This document shows positions 55,540 through 64,000 of a stretch of DNA of 64,000 nt, in pieces. Every line of letters starts with the position of its first letter. Position 1 is the stretch's first letter. The stretch is taken from NCBI RefSeq assembly GCF_019393635.1, contig NC_057862.1, positions 418,111,669 through 418,175,668 of the forward strand, given 5' to 3'. Source of the DNA: Dromiciops gliroides (lineage: Eukaryota > Chordata > Mammalia > Microbiotheria > Microbiotheriidae). The position numbers and the translations under genes are program-made. The notes below the pieces were generated by a model. That model did not search any database and was not told the DNA's origin. It was given only the letters and a program-made list of their open reading frames with translations.

Positions 55540-58500
55540 CTCTCTCACATTCCTATAGAACTTTAAAGTTTACAAAAAACTTCCTGAAAGTAGCCCAGTA
55601 AAGTAGTTAGTGCAGAAATTATTATACCTATTTCACATATTAGGATACACAGAAACCAAAGGATAGAGACATGTAGAAACTTATATGCAGACAGAAATAA
55701 ACACGTGTACACAATTAGATTAAGGCACAGCTCCTTTCCTAATCAGGCTCCCAGACTGGTGTCATAAACTCACTCTGATGGCTCATCTTAGAGAGATTTC
55801 AGGGAGGATTCCCTCAAGACTTAAAAAAAAAAGGAAGGATACCTCTCACCTAGTAAAGAGAGAGGTTTTTGCATGGTTAGACAAGCCAGAGAGAAACTGC
55901 AACTGAAATGAATTGTGGAATATAAGCACACAGAAAGGGACCCTTACCCGTAGTCTTTCATTTTCCCAGAATTTGTGAAATGAACCTAAAGATGTTCTAA
56001 TTTAATCCCTTCATTTTATAGATGAGAAAACTGAGGCCTGGAGAGGGAAAATGACTTTGTTCTGAGTCCCACAAATAATAATTAGAAGAGCCATAATTTG
56101 AACCCCAGTCCTCTGAATCCAAATTCAATTTTCTTTCTACAATGCATTATCTTCATCTTTTCTGGAAAATGGGTAGAACGACATCCAGCAACTGCCACCC
56201 AGGATTGCAGATGAAAACTATAGAACTTGAGGAATAGGTTGAATGCCAATGCTCATTGCCTGCTCTCAGAAGCCAGAAGGTAAAAGTCTGTACTCTAGGG
56301 AAGGAGTGACTGGATAGATAATGCAATCAAATTAAACTTGGATCTTTTTCCTCAAAAGAACACTGATTCTCAGGCAACATTTTCTAACCAGAAGCCATAT
56401 AAAGTCAGAGTGAAGACTAGAAATATCTGGAAACAAGAGCTCCTAGGAAGAGGAGTTGGATGGGATTCCTAACCTTCATATTGTCCTTTTAGCATATTTT
56501 CAGAACTTTGAAATATATCCAAATTTGTGCTTAAAAACTTGAACTGTAAGGACTTCATTACTAGCCAAATTTTGATGTTTACTCAAATTATCTTTGACCA
56601 CAGGACTAGAGCAATGGAAAAAGATGGTTTTTCATTGATTGTAGCCCTTCAATCTGGTCTCCATTCCTGTTTATGTATCCAATAAGATCTTAAGACTGGC
56701 TGGACATTTTTACAATGACAATAATAAACAGTTTATCATCTGTAGCATATAATATCTCAGTGGAAATGGTGTTCAACATCTGGCCAGATGCTTTGAAAGC
56801 ACTAAAAGGTCAATTATACTCCAAACTACTTTTCTCACTGGCATGTCCATGCTCAAGAAGAGGATATTGGGATTCTAAATTTTGGAAACCAAAGTATAAC
56901 TCCAGTCAGTAAATTAATTGTGTCTTTAAATGTTCTTTCTGTCTCTGTTCATTCCCCATAGTTATCACTTTCCTTGGCTATGTGTGGACAAGTTGTGCTG
57001 GAAGTGAGATTTTGAAAACCGGCCATGTTGGAATTCAAAATAAAATGGAAGCTTTTGCTTTGGGGTCAGCAGCACCATAGTGAGGTTGTCGCTTAAACAA
57101 TGACACTCGGTATCTCTGTAGTTCTATGAATACTTTTGAAGTGTCATATTAAAACCAATCTCTTGGCCTTGAGGCAAAGAGAAGCAATTAGTCTTGGAGT
57201 TGTGAATAAATAAAAATCCATTTATATACCCGTCCTTGACATGTACCTTGCAAATCTTAGAAACTTCATCTAGTGGGAAAAGAAATGTTAAATCGTGAAT
57301 ACCAATACTAATCATGCTGCAATGTTGCTTCCGAAAACTGTTTAGTTTATAGCAATCTTTTAAGTATTAATTCATATGTATATATTCATACATATTGAAA
57401 CGCAAAAACAAAGCAGGCCTTCCTAGAAAAAAAGAACCCAGTTGATGCATATGGAAGACACACCTTCTAATCTTGTAGATGGGAATATGGACAGAAAAAT
57501 GAACAATGTCCTTTCCCAGAAACCACAAACCATCTGATTAAGGTGTGTGAAATAGAATGGATTTTAATAGATAGAGGGTTTTAAGCCTCAAACACCTGCT
57601 TTTGTGTTGTTATCTTGATTTCTCTGAAAGAATTTTTGTCTGATTTGTCTAGTATGACCAGGAAGGGCTACATACAGGCAATGCAAAGTCCCACTTCCCA
57701 GCATACTGTCCAGTCCAATCCCTTGATTTTAAGATTCATCATAATAATAATTCACATTTATATAGTGTTCTACACTTACAAGGCACTTTATAAATTCATT
57801 ATCTCATTTGATCTCACCTTGTCTCCATATCCTCTGGCCTCAGCTGTCAGAGAAGAAAAGGCATCTCCTCCAGGGCTTTCAGGATTTCCGGCCACTCTAG
57901 CTGGATCTACCCAGACAAAACAGAGCACAATAGTACTACGGCAATAATCCGGATAATTAAGGTCCCAGTCCACTTCTGCCTCCCTTATATGGCTAGTTCA
58001 GCAATGGTAGGCCAGAGGGTAACAGTTTATGTGAGTAACTGTCTCAATTCTCCATTTGGTTTGTATACACAGACTTTGGCCCAGAAGGGGAATGGGAGAG
58101 GACACTGCCCCACAAGGCTACCTTCCCTACCAGAATGATTGCTTTGACCCAAGAAGAGCTGGAGAATGCCGCCCAAATTCGCCTGCATTGGGCTTATCTC
58201 CTACCACACTCGCTAGGGAGAGAGCAAGGGAGGCAGAAAACCACGGATGCCTTTTGTCCAGTCTCATGAAGGTGACAGGGAGCTGCTGTGGCCCCCAGAA
58301 CTGGCTACAAATTAAATTGCCAACGACCCAAGAACCCTGACAGTGGGGATGAGCACAAGGCTGGAGGCCCAGGGCTTTGACGATGCTCAGAAACCCAGCT
58401 GGCCTGGTGGGACCAGGCCAAGGCCAGGCCAGCCCAACCCGGTAAGGGGAGTGGGAGGGGGAGTGCATCCCCAGCTCTCCGCTGACCTAGTTCTCATTCC

Positions 58501-58800
58501 CCTTTTCATTTCAGAAGCTCAGCTAAAAATCCATAAATTAAGGAAATTAACTGATGGCGCCCCCGGCATCTTTGTAAGCTATTTAAATCTTTAAATTTAC
58601 AACATCTTCTGCATATATCAAGTAATTGAACTAACTGCAGGGATGTAACTTTAATGAGAAAATTTCCCTCTTCTCCTGTAGTTTGTGCTTTAAAAAAATA
58701 AAACCTACCCTTAGGAAAAAAGTTTCTGTTTATTCCTGCCATCTAGGAGAACTTTGAAAATGCCTCAGTTTTGGGGCCCACCCGTCACTCTGTCCTTGGA
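55540..58800. other. Intergenic, mostly unassigned, upstream of the CpG island
   Basis: Contains a reverse MIR (55985-56150) and a short MIR/MAR1 end (57740-57815). The rest (56160-57735 and 57820-58800) shows no recognised repeat or coding domain. Block 58505-58740 is AT-rich with taattg/attaag words next to the GC-rich promoter, and may be regulatory. Confidence 0.5.
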
Positions 58801-59779
58801 TGGTCCCTGGGCTCCTGTCAGCCACTTCCCTGACAGAAAGCCACACCTCAGCCCCAGCACGTCGTCTCAGAGCCGGTCCGCCGAGTGCGGGCAGACAAAG
58901 GCCAAAGGGGTCCTGCTTTGAACCCTCTTGGGGGGCCGGACCTTGGCCAAGTCTCCGGCCACCAGCCGACGGCCTTGGCTTCGCGCAGCCGCCAGGGGGC
59001 GTTGGAAGGAAGACTATCTTGAGTCCAGCTCGCCCTTTGCGCGGACTCGGGTTTGCGCCCCGCTTTGGGGGCGGGAGAGAGAGGAAGGTGGTGGGTCACG
59101 GGGGTTTGCTTTGGTCTGGGGTGGGGACCGATCTTAGACTGTCCTTTCCCGGGCCGGGACTGGGGTGGGGACATTGTTTGTGGTACTAAGTCGGGGGTAA
59201 GGATGGGGATGTGGAATGAGCTGGAGTGTTTCCCCAACCTGGGGGGTGAGGGTGGGGTGATAGAAGAGAAGTGCAGACCTGGGGACCCAGAGGAGTAAGA
59301 AAGCGGGGTCGTATGGACCCCACCAGGGATGCAGGTGGATATGGCATTATTTGCTGTCAGATAAAGCCCCAGGAAGTGGGGGGAGGAGGGGAGAGGCGAG
59401 GAATGGAGTTGAAAGCTCGTTGGAAGGGTTGGTGATTTGGTTGCGGGAAGAGGAGAGCAGAAGGGAAGCGATGTGGAAGGAGGGGGTGGTGAAGGCAGAG
59501 GGGGGGATGCGAAGGGGCCTCGGCGGCCGCGTGGGGCGTGGGGGCGGGCGGAGCCGAGCTCCAGTGGAAGCAAGCCCGGTGGGTCTGGGAAGTCCTCGCC
59601 GCAGACATCTCCATCTCACCGCGCGCTATAATTGAAATGGCGCGTTTGGCCTGGGGCGAGTAGCCAGGCACCCCCTCCTTCCCTCCCTCCCCCTCCCGCA
59701 ATAGCTCCGCGTGTCCATAGACGTCATTTGGTTTTAATGGCTCCAGGAGAACCGGGCGCTTTACAAGGCGAGACATTAG

Positions 59780-60130
59780 CAAGAGAGGGTGAAAAGGCGG
59801 AGAGAAGAAGGGGGATCAGGGGAAGGGAGGAGAGAAAGGCGGAAAGAGAGAGGAGAGAGAAGGGGGGAAAGTAAGAAGGAAGAGGAAGGAAAGAGATGAG
59901 AGAATGCAAAAGAGGTGAGAGGAAAGGTAGAGACGAGGTGAGTGGAAGACAAGAGAAGAGATGAAAGGAGAGATGGGAGGCGAGAGATAGGAGGGAAAAA
60001 GAGATGAGAAGAGAAAAGAGATGAGAGGAAGAAAGGGAGAGGTTTGAAAAGGCTAAGGGAGCAGATTCGAAGAAAGGGGAGAGATAAGATGAAGAGGGAG
60101 GAGGGCTGGTAGGAAGGCCGAGAGGAGGAA
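59780..60130 (+). repeat. Long purine (AG) tract
   Basis: About 330 bases that are overwhelmingly A and G on the + strand (agagagg, gaaagg, gagatga units) with few interruptions, ending in a C run at 60135-60152. The 133- and 61-codon minus-strand frames across it are low-complexity artefacts. Confidence 0.9.
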
Positions 60131-60235
60131 AGCCCCCCCACCCCCACCCCCCAGATTTCAGTGTTCTCCAGCCCCACGCTAACTTCCAGCCCAGTTTCTC
60201 AACAAGTTCCCCCCGTGGCGGCGGCGGCTCCCTCC

Positions 60236-60366
60236 TTATAGCCGAGGAGTAGAGAAATGTGAGAAACGTGCCCTGTGTTACTTATTCGGGAGCCGAAAAT
60301 TTATGCCCAGCTGAGAACGCCAGGGGAAATATGACATCAGACGAAATGACAGTGATTAAAATCAGC
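60236..60366 (+). promoter_or_regulatory. Candidate transcription-factor block in the CpG island
   Basis: Lower-GC sequence embedded in the island, with tgacatca, aaatgacagtgattaaaatc (MEIS/PBX-like words), gaaaatttatgccc and a TATA-like ccttatagcc just upstream. Confidence 0.35.
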
Positions 60367-60734
60367 TTCGCCCCCCGCCCCTGCCCAGTCCCCTCGGCGG
60401 CCCCTTCCTCTCCCTGGGAGATTCCTGGAGGACTGGACGCGGGGGCCAGAGGCCCTGCACATTTCAAACCGTTATAGCCGGGTCTAGCTGGGCTCGGGCG
60501 GGGGTGGGGGTGGCGGGAAGAGAAGGAAGCCAGAAACAGGTCCAGGGCCAGAGAGATAGCGCTGAGGACGGAGATAGAAAACGAGACCGCGAAAGAAGCA
60601 GGAGCAGACAGGGGATAGGAGCAGGAGAGGGGCAAGAAAAGAAAGACAGGGACAGGAACAGAGCATCCTGTCATCAGTAGGGGGGATTTCTCGCGGGCAC
60701 CAGGGAGAGGGAGGAGAAGAGGGAAGGAGGGAGG

Positions 60735-60885
60735 GTCTCCAATTGGGTTTATTTTTAAAGAGAGCGAAAGAGGTGAGGTTCTTTTGGTTTTCCCAGTAAA
60801 AGGGGGAAAATATCACATTTTTATCGAGAAATTAGCCGGGGCTGGCGCAGGGCTGAGCTAATTGTGGCTCTAATCCTCTGCCCCG
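60735..60885 (+). promoter_or_regulatory. Candidate AT-rich regulatory block in the CpG island
   Basis: gggtttatttttaaagagag, tatcacatttttatcgagaa, attagccggg, gagctaattgtggctctaat. Homeodomain-type words in a GC-rich setting. Confidence 0.3.
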
Positions 60886-60919
60886 AAGGCGCCTGCCAAG
60901 CCCGGAGCGAGAAGTCGCC

Positions 60920-60966
60920 TGTGTGTGTCTGTGTCTGTGTGTGTGAGTGTGTGTGTATGTGTGTCT
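60920..60966. repeat. TG microsatellite
   Basis: tgtgtgtctgtgtctgtgtg, then gagtgtgtgtgtatgtgtgt. Confidence 0.9.
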
Positions 60967-61079
60967 TTCACTCCTGTATTTAGAGACGGATTATTGCCCT
61001 TTCTCTTCAGAGCACAGTCTCGGCGGGTTTCGATTTTAAAGGGTTTTGTTTTGGGGGGTTTTCCCCCCTTCTTCAATAG

Positions 61080-61345
61080 CAATCAGAGAGAGAGAGACGG
61101 AGAGGGAGACGGGGAGCGAGGGGAAAGAAGCTGGGGAGCAAGGGGGAGAGACTGAGGGGGAGGGAAGAGGACGAGAAGGAGGAGGGGGAGGAGGCAGGCG
61201 AGGAGGAGGAGGAGGCCGGGGAAGAAGAGGAGGAGGAGGGAGAGGAAGAAGAGGAAGGGGAGGGGGAGGAAGGGGAGGGGGGGCAGAGCCCTGCCCGGCT
61301 AGGCGAGGGACAGCGCAGAGAGGGGCCGGGGGAGGGAGGGAGGGG
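61080..61345 (+). repeat. GGA/GAG-rich purine tract
   Basis: gagagagagagacggagagg, then ggaggaggaggccggggaag and gaagaggaaggggagggg units. It underlies a 401-codon minus-strand frame made of Ser/Pro runs, which is not a real gene. Confidence 0.9.
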
Positions 61346-61349
61346 TGGG

Positions 61350-61561
61350 GGGAGGGTGGGGGGGACTCGGGAGAAAGTAACTACAGGACGAGACCGAACC
61401 GACCCGAGGAGCCAAAAACCAGAGAAAAGAAGCGCGCCCAAGCGGCCCGGACACACGAGACCCCGAGCCGCGGGCGGGAGGAGGCGGGCGGGGGCCAGGG
61501 CCGGGGGGCCCGTGACCGCGCCGCCGCCGCCGCCGCTGCCGCCGCGTCTCCCATGTCCAAG
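61350..61561 (+). other. KCTD15: Probable first exon end of KCTD15 (5' UTR)
   Basis: GC-rich sequence with a (ccg)n stretch at 61518-61545 ends in tcccatgtccaag, directly followed by the donor gtaagg at 61562. An ATG lies at 61553, giving MSK before the splice, in phase 0 but with a weak start context (c at -3, t at +4). From memory, the main KCTD15 start begins MSRLSLTRSPV or a longer MPHRKERPSG form, so this ATG may be untranslated, an upstream start, or an alternative N terminus. The exon's 5' end is not visible. Confidence 0.5.
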
Positions 61562-64000
61562 GTAAGGATCAGGGCGCGGAGGTTCCGCGCGGAGCCGGGG
61601 ACTGCGCGCCCTCTTTTCGGAGAGTGTCTTCCCCAACTCGGACAAAGTCGCTTCGGAGACTAAGGGACAGGCTGGGGAGGGGGGGGCGTTAAAGGCGCCG
61701 AGGCCCCAGCTACGGTTCCCGGCCCCCCTCTCCAACCTTGGCCGGCAGGGCCGGACACTTGGTCGCCCTCCGCCCGATCCGTGGCCCCTTTCCTGGCCGC
61801 GCCCAGGGGAGGGCGGGAGGCTCTGAGTGAGGCCGGCTAGCGTGGGGGTTGCTGCTCGCTGTGGGGCCGCGGAAGGCCAGGGGCCGCCGAGCCAAGGAGA
61901 GGGCTCCCCGCGGTGAGTGGATCCGGGAGAGGGCAGGGGGCGCCAGGCGCTGAGACGGCCCTGGGCTTGGTGAGGGCAGGGGCGCGCGATCCGCAGCTTT
62001 TGTCCGGACCAGCGGGAGACGGTGGCGAAGGCAAGGGGATCCAAGGGTCTGGGGTCCTCCCCAGGGGGCGGGGACGTGGCGATTGCCACTTGGAAGCTAT
62101 TGCTTGTGCTCCCCTTCCCAAGGGGCTTGAGCGCGCCGGAGTCCTGCATGGGGCACCCGCCGGTGGTGTGGGTCCTGCGGCCGCACAAAGGGGGAGGGGG
62201 GAGGGTGCCTCTGAGGAGGAGGCATTGAGCGCGGCCGAGCCCTTGGGCGCCCACTTGGCTTCCCATACCAGCCCGCACGCTATGCAGGACCTAGGAGCAC
62301 GTTAATCCTGCCTCCTGGGACCCACAGTACAATTGGATTGACCAGAGACAGTGGGGAGTTGGAGGAAGGGGGGAGGATTGGCCTTTGGTGGAGCCAGAAA
62401 GGATGTACCCACGTGGGGCAGAACTCAGGGGCGCCTAGGTGGTTGAAGTCTCCTGGGGGCACCGCTTGGGGTACGCAGGAGTTTGAGGCGTGACCAGCTG
62501 CACCCCCCCTCCCCCTCAAAAAAGTTCCCGGCAGTCGGGGGCCGATGCTAGCCGGCAGTGGAGTGACCACACGCAGGGCCCAGCTCTGAGCGGACACACT
62601 TGGCATGCGTTTGGCGCCCAAACTGATGCGGGAGGGATTAAAAGTAAAGTCTGTGCTGGGACAAATCCCGCCCCACCCCCCACCCCCCCAGCCTCGTGGC
62701 TGAAATGGGGCAGCAGAAGAAGGAGGGAGGAAAGCCCCAGGAGAAAGGGTCATCTCTCCTTAGCATTTAGGGACACGAGGGACGCGGAAACAGGAGAGCA
62801 GAGGTCTGACCCTACAAGGACACAGACTTCTATAAGAACCTCCGTGCTTCTTCCACAAGCACAAGCACCCCAAGGCTCAGGGGCACCTATCTACCCAACT
62901 TGGACACAGGGTCATTGATATTTAGTACAGGTACACTTGTAATACACCTACAGACACAAGTAGGCCCAGATGCATATCCATGCATTGGCACATGCACACG
63001 TGCACAGATGTGTACACAGACATGTGTACTGGCATATGTTATACATAGGCAAGTACATGCATGCACACAGGCGGAGGCTGCCCAGCCAGAGGTACCCTTC
63101 CCCCACCCACCCTCTAGGGCTGGGGAGGCGGATCCTGAAACCTGCAGTTTTCTTTATGTCTTAAAAATGCGCATGAAGGAATTAAACTGCACGAGTGAAT
63201 AACAGCATTAGTTTCAATTAATTTTTTTATCCTGGCAACAATAAAACTTTGGGAACAAAGCGCTTTACATCCTTAATTAGGAGAGTTTCCATCTGCAGCC
63301 TCTCTAAGTGTCTGCTTCCTTGATTTAACTTTGTCTCTTCCTCCCCCTTCCACTCCACTCTTCCACTCCACTCTTCCACTGCCCTCCCCCACCTTTCTAG
63401 TTTCTTTTTTTTTTTTTTGACAACCTTTAAACCCTTCCTTGGGCCAAGCAGAGAACCCGGGCTTCTGTCTCTTTCTCTGGCTGGGCCCTGGCCTTTCTAT
63501 CTCTCCCTCCCTTCTTCCCCCCACCCCCTTCCCCCCCTCCCTGCTGGGCCTTGAGCCTCTCACTCTGCCTATCCTGCTCTGGTTTAGGCCCCAGGCTGGC
63601 TATGTCTCCTTGTTGCCCCAACAGCAACTGGGAGTGGTTGCCATAGCCCTGGGCAGTGGGCCCAGGTGAAACCTGCATCTCCCCAAAAGTTCTGAGACTT
63701 TGAAAGCCTTGCTGTGAGTGGGATCTGAGCAGTATCAGAGGAGTATGCATTAAAGGAGCCGGGTTGCTGCAAGCCTGGAGCAGGAGCCCCACACCCTGGG
63801 AAAATTCTGCAGTCTTTCAGCATTCCCGCCCAAGGCGCCTAGCCCAGGGCTCTGAGTGAGCAAGCCAGCCAGCGAGCTCAATGGCGCTCTTACAACTGCC
63901 TTCTGTTTACCTTTTATGGTTAAAATAACAGCTTCGCAAAGAAGCAACTTCACGGAGAAACGATTCAGTGAAATCATCTCAAGCTGGAGCCGCACAGCGA
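61562..64000 (+). other. KCTD15: Probable KCTD15 first intron (partial)
   Basis: Starts gtaagg. GC-rich to about 62500, then ordinary composition. A (ca)-rich patch lies at 62960-63070 and a pyrimidine stretch at 63340-63420. No BTB-domain coding (such as VHIDVGGHMY) is seen to the window end, so the coding exons must lie beyond 64000. Confidence 0.5.
63165..63305. promoter_or_regulatory. Candidate intronic enhancer block
   Basis: Repeat-free AT-rich sequence with aaggaattaaactg, agtttcaattaattttttta, caacaataaaactttggg, gaacaaagcgc (SOX-like) and ccttaattaggag. Motif evidence only. Confidence 0.3.

Larger units (their letters stand above)
58850..62500 (+). promoter_or_regulatory. KCTD15: CpG-island promoter region, probably of KCTD15
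   Basis: GC rises sharply from about 58850 and CpGs become frequent (gccgccgccg, cgcgcgct, ggcggccgcg), unlike the depleted flanks. Within it are a TATA-like cgcgctataattg near 59624, a CRE-like agacgtcat near 59719, purine tracts and a first-exon-like end with a splice donor at 61562. The KCTD15 assignment rests on conserved gene order after CHST8 and on strand, not on coding sequence. Confidence 0.65.

Noticed and set aside
58848..59573. 241-codon minus-strand open frame
   Set aside because: Proline/serine-rich low complexity from the CpG island. No recognisable domain.
61046..61663. 205-codon plus-strand frame rich in Gly/Glu/Arg
   Set aside because: Produced by the purine tract. It runs through the likely splice donor at 61562.
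61073..62278. 401-codon minus-strand open frame
   Set aside because: Much of it is Ser/Pro runs made by the GGA/GAG tract and the rest is GC-island sequence. Long frames are expected there and no domain is visible.
1..64000. CRISPR arrays, tRNA/rRNA genes, bacterial operons or phage genes
   Set aside because: No such features seen. Box-B-like motifs here belong to tRNA-derived SINEs.

Overview
This is vertebrate nuclear DNA, almost certainly from a marsupial and probably an Australian one. It has two multi-exon genes separated by long repeat-filled stretches, and many copies of a short tRNA-derived SINE that starts ggggcagctaggtgg and ends in cctca plus poly(A), like the WSINE1/MAR1 SINEs of marsupials. 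It also has L1 elements with a marsupial-type 3' end, CR1/L2/L3 and RTE LINE fossils, and LTRs. I see no prokaryotic genes, CRISPR arrays or tRNA/rRNA genes. The species is an inference from repeat content.

Layout. Positions 1-20,700 hold the 3' part of CHST8 (GalNAc-4-O-sulfotransferase 1) on the + strand: about 17 kb of intron, a 29-nt coding microexon (17075-17103), a 1.9 kb intron, and the large terminal exon (coding 18988-20127, then a 3' UTR with AATAAA at 20674-20679). The exon carrying the start codon and Golgi membrane anchor was not found and should lie upstream. Positions 20,700-58,800 are intergenic, with LINE, SINE, DNA-transposon and LTR copies, many nested, and one repeat-free island (38,200-40,300) containing a tight cluster of AP-1 sites. 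Positions 58,800-62,500 form a GC-rich, CpG-dense promoter region with a good splice donor at 61562. By conserved gene order (CHST8 then KCTD15, both + strand, at human 19q13.11) this is most likely the KCTD15 promoter and first exon. No KCTD15 protein-coding domain lies inside the window.

The two genes are not known to act together. CHST8 sulfates terminal GalNAc on glycoprotein hormone N-glycans in the Golgi. KCTD15 is a BTB-domain regulator of AP-2 transcription factors and neural crest formation.

Most interesting points: the CHST8 microexon, which ORF finding misses; a pair of ~145-bp direct repeats, one carrying two back-to-back perfect hairpins that look like a replication template-switch scar; an L1 inside an L1 with a 16-bp target-site duplication; an L1 splitting a CR1-type LINE; a SINE-in-LTR-in-repeat nest; a small hAT-like element present twice, one copy hit by two SINEs; the AP-1 cluster; and long one-strand purine tracts beside the KCTD15 promoter. 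I found no evidence for a wholly new gene system. Most open reading frames in the window are chance or repeat-derived.
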